A stretch of DNA of 5,875 nt from Chloroflexota bacterium (GTDB lineage Bacteria > Chloroflexota > Dehalococcoidia > Dehalococcoidales > JAHJRU01). Below, one piece after another: positions 5,361 to 5,875 of the stretch. Under the pieces are notes generated by a model. That model searched no databases and was not told the origin of the DNA. It worked only from the letters and a program-made list of their open reading frames with translations. The DNA lies in NCBI GenBank assembly GCA_018830745.1, contig JAHJRU010000200.1, positions 1 through 5,875 on the forward strand, given 5' to 3'. Within the stretch, counting starts at the first letter, position 1. Each line of letters starts with the position of its first letter. A program made the translations under genes and the position numbers.

Positions 5361-5875
5361 TTAACCCCATCCCAGAAACTCCCTTATCGCCGCCGCCAGG
5401 CCGCTCTGCTCCACGTCCAGCGTCAGGTAGTCGGCCACCGCCTTGACCTCATCCGGGGCATTGCCCATTGCCACCGCCAGCCCCGCCGTCCTCAGCAGGG
5501 ATATGTCGTTGGTCCCGTCCCCCACCGCCATAACCTCGTTCATACCCACCCCCAGGTATGAAACCAGCGCCTCCAGGGCTTTCCCCTTGGACACCTCCGG
5601 CGACAGTATATTAATGAAGGCTACACCGGGGTAAGCCGGCGTCCGCGCCCATGAAAGGTAAAGGCTGCCATCAAACCGCCGGTGAAAACTCTGCGCCCCG
5701 GCGCGCTCCTCCGGATTGGTCACCACCAGTCCGCCCTTTATTATCCTCTCCCCCCGCACCTGGCTGAAATCAATAATGGTCGGCTCCATGTCAAAGTACT
5801 CGCGGTGCGCCTTGGTCGACCATGTTTCCCGCTCGGCGAAATAGTGCGTGGCGGAATAAAGCTCAAGGTCAATCC
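5361..5875 (-). CDS. Cof-type HAD-superfamily hydrolase (3' part; start outside window)
   Basis: The frame runs on the minus strand from the window end to TAA at 5363-5361, about 171 codons; the N-terminal nucleophile motif (DxDGT) would lie beyond the window. An internal Met at 5789 is not the start, because the upstream residues (DLELYSATHYFAERE and onward) are coherent protein of the Cof cap type. The motif III lysine lies in SKGKALEAL (K codon at 5588-5586), and motif IV, GDGTNDISLL, has its two acidic residues at 5519-5517 and 5507-5505. These bind the Mg2+ and phosphate of sugar-phosphate or flavin-phosphate substrates. The C-terminal AMGNAPDEVKAVADYLT is also typical of the family. The substrate cannot be told. 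GC-rich codons match uvrC. It is convergent with the cassette at 4697-5278. Confidence 0.9.
   Translation of the reverse strand, partial: IDLELYSATHYFAERETWSTKAHREYFDMEPTIIDFSQVRGERIIKGGLVVTNPEERAGAQSFHRRFDGSLYLSWARTPAYPGVAFINILSPEVSKGKALEALVSYLGVGMNEVMAVGDGTNDISLLRTAGLAVAMGNAPDEVKAVADYLTLDVEQSGLAAAIREFLGWG

Overview
The window looks like a chromosomal stretch of a free-living bacterium. Three core-type genes (uvrC, a TGS-domain GTPase, and a Cof-type HAD phosphatase on the other strand) sit beside accessory material. Protein style and the uvrC/TGS-GTPase pairing suggest a Chloroflexota member, possibly of the Dehalococcoidia. That placement is recognition from memory, not a computed result.

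Region 1 (1-1410, +) is the 3' part of a multi-pass membrane protein that resembles a GT-C type glycosyltransferase. Its codon use is strikingly different from the rest: 13 of its first 15 Ile codons are ATA, against 6 of 15 in uvrC. This marks it as probably acquired. Region 2 (1411-1820) has no full gene. It holds what look like gene remnants: a C-terminal transmembrane tail on +, and the ribosome binding site plus first codons of a flavodiiron (FprA-like) protein on -. It ends with a leader for uvrC carrying a promoter candidate, an inverted repeat and two tiny overlapping upstream ORFs.

Region 3 (1821-4619, +) is uvrC, starting at TTG, followed 6 bp after its stop by a DRG/Obg-like GTPase with a C-terminal TGS domain. 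The two are probably one transcript. Region 4 (4620-5278, +) is a compact two-gene cassette. It has a perfect consensus extended -10 promoter, an inverted repeat around the -35 box that looks like an operator, and two small genes 9 bp apart. These look like an antitoxin and a RelE/ParE-type toxin. The promoter is so close to the first ATG that the mRNA should be leaderless or nearly so.

Region 5 (5279-5875) is an AT-rich convergent gap followed by the 3' part of a Cof-type HAD hydrolase on -, cut by the window end. The most interesting items are the leaderless toxin-antitoxin-like cassette with its operator, and the remnant-filled junction between the foreign-looking membrane gene and uvrC. 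I see no tRNA, rRNA, CRISPR array, transposase or replication origin.
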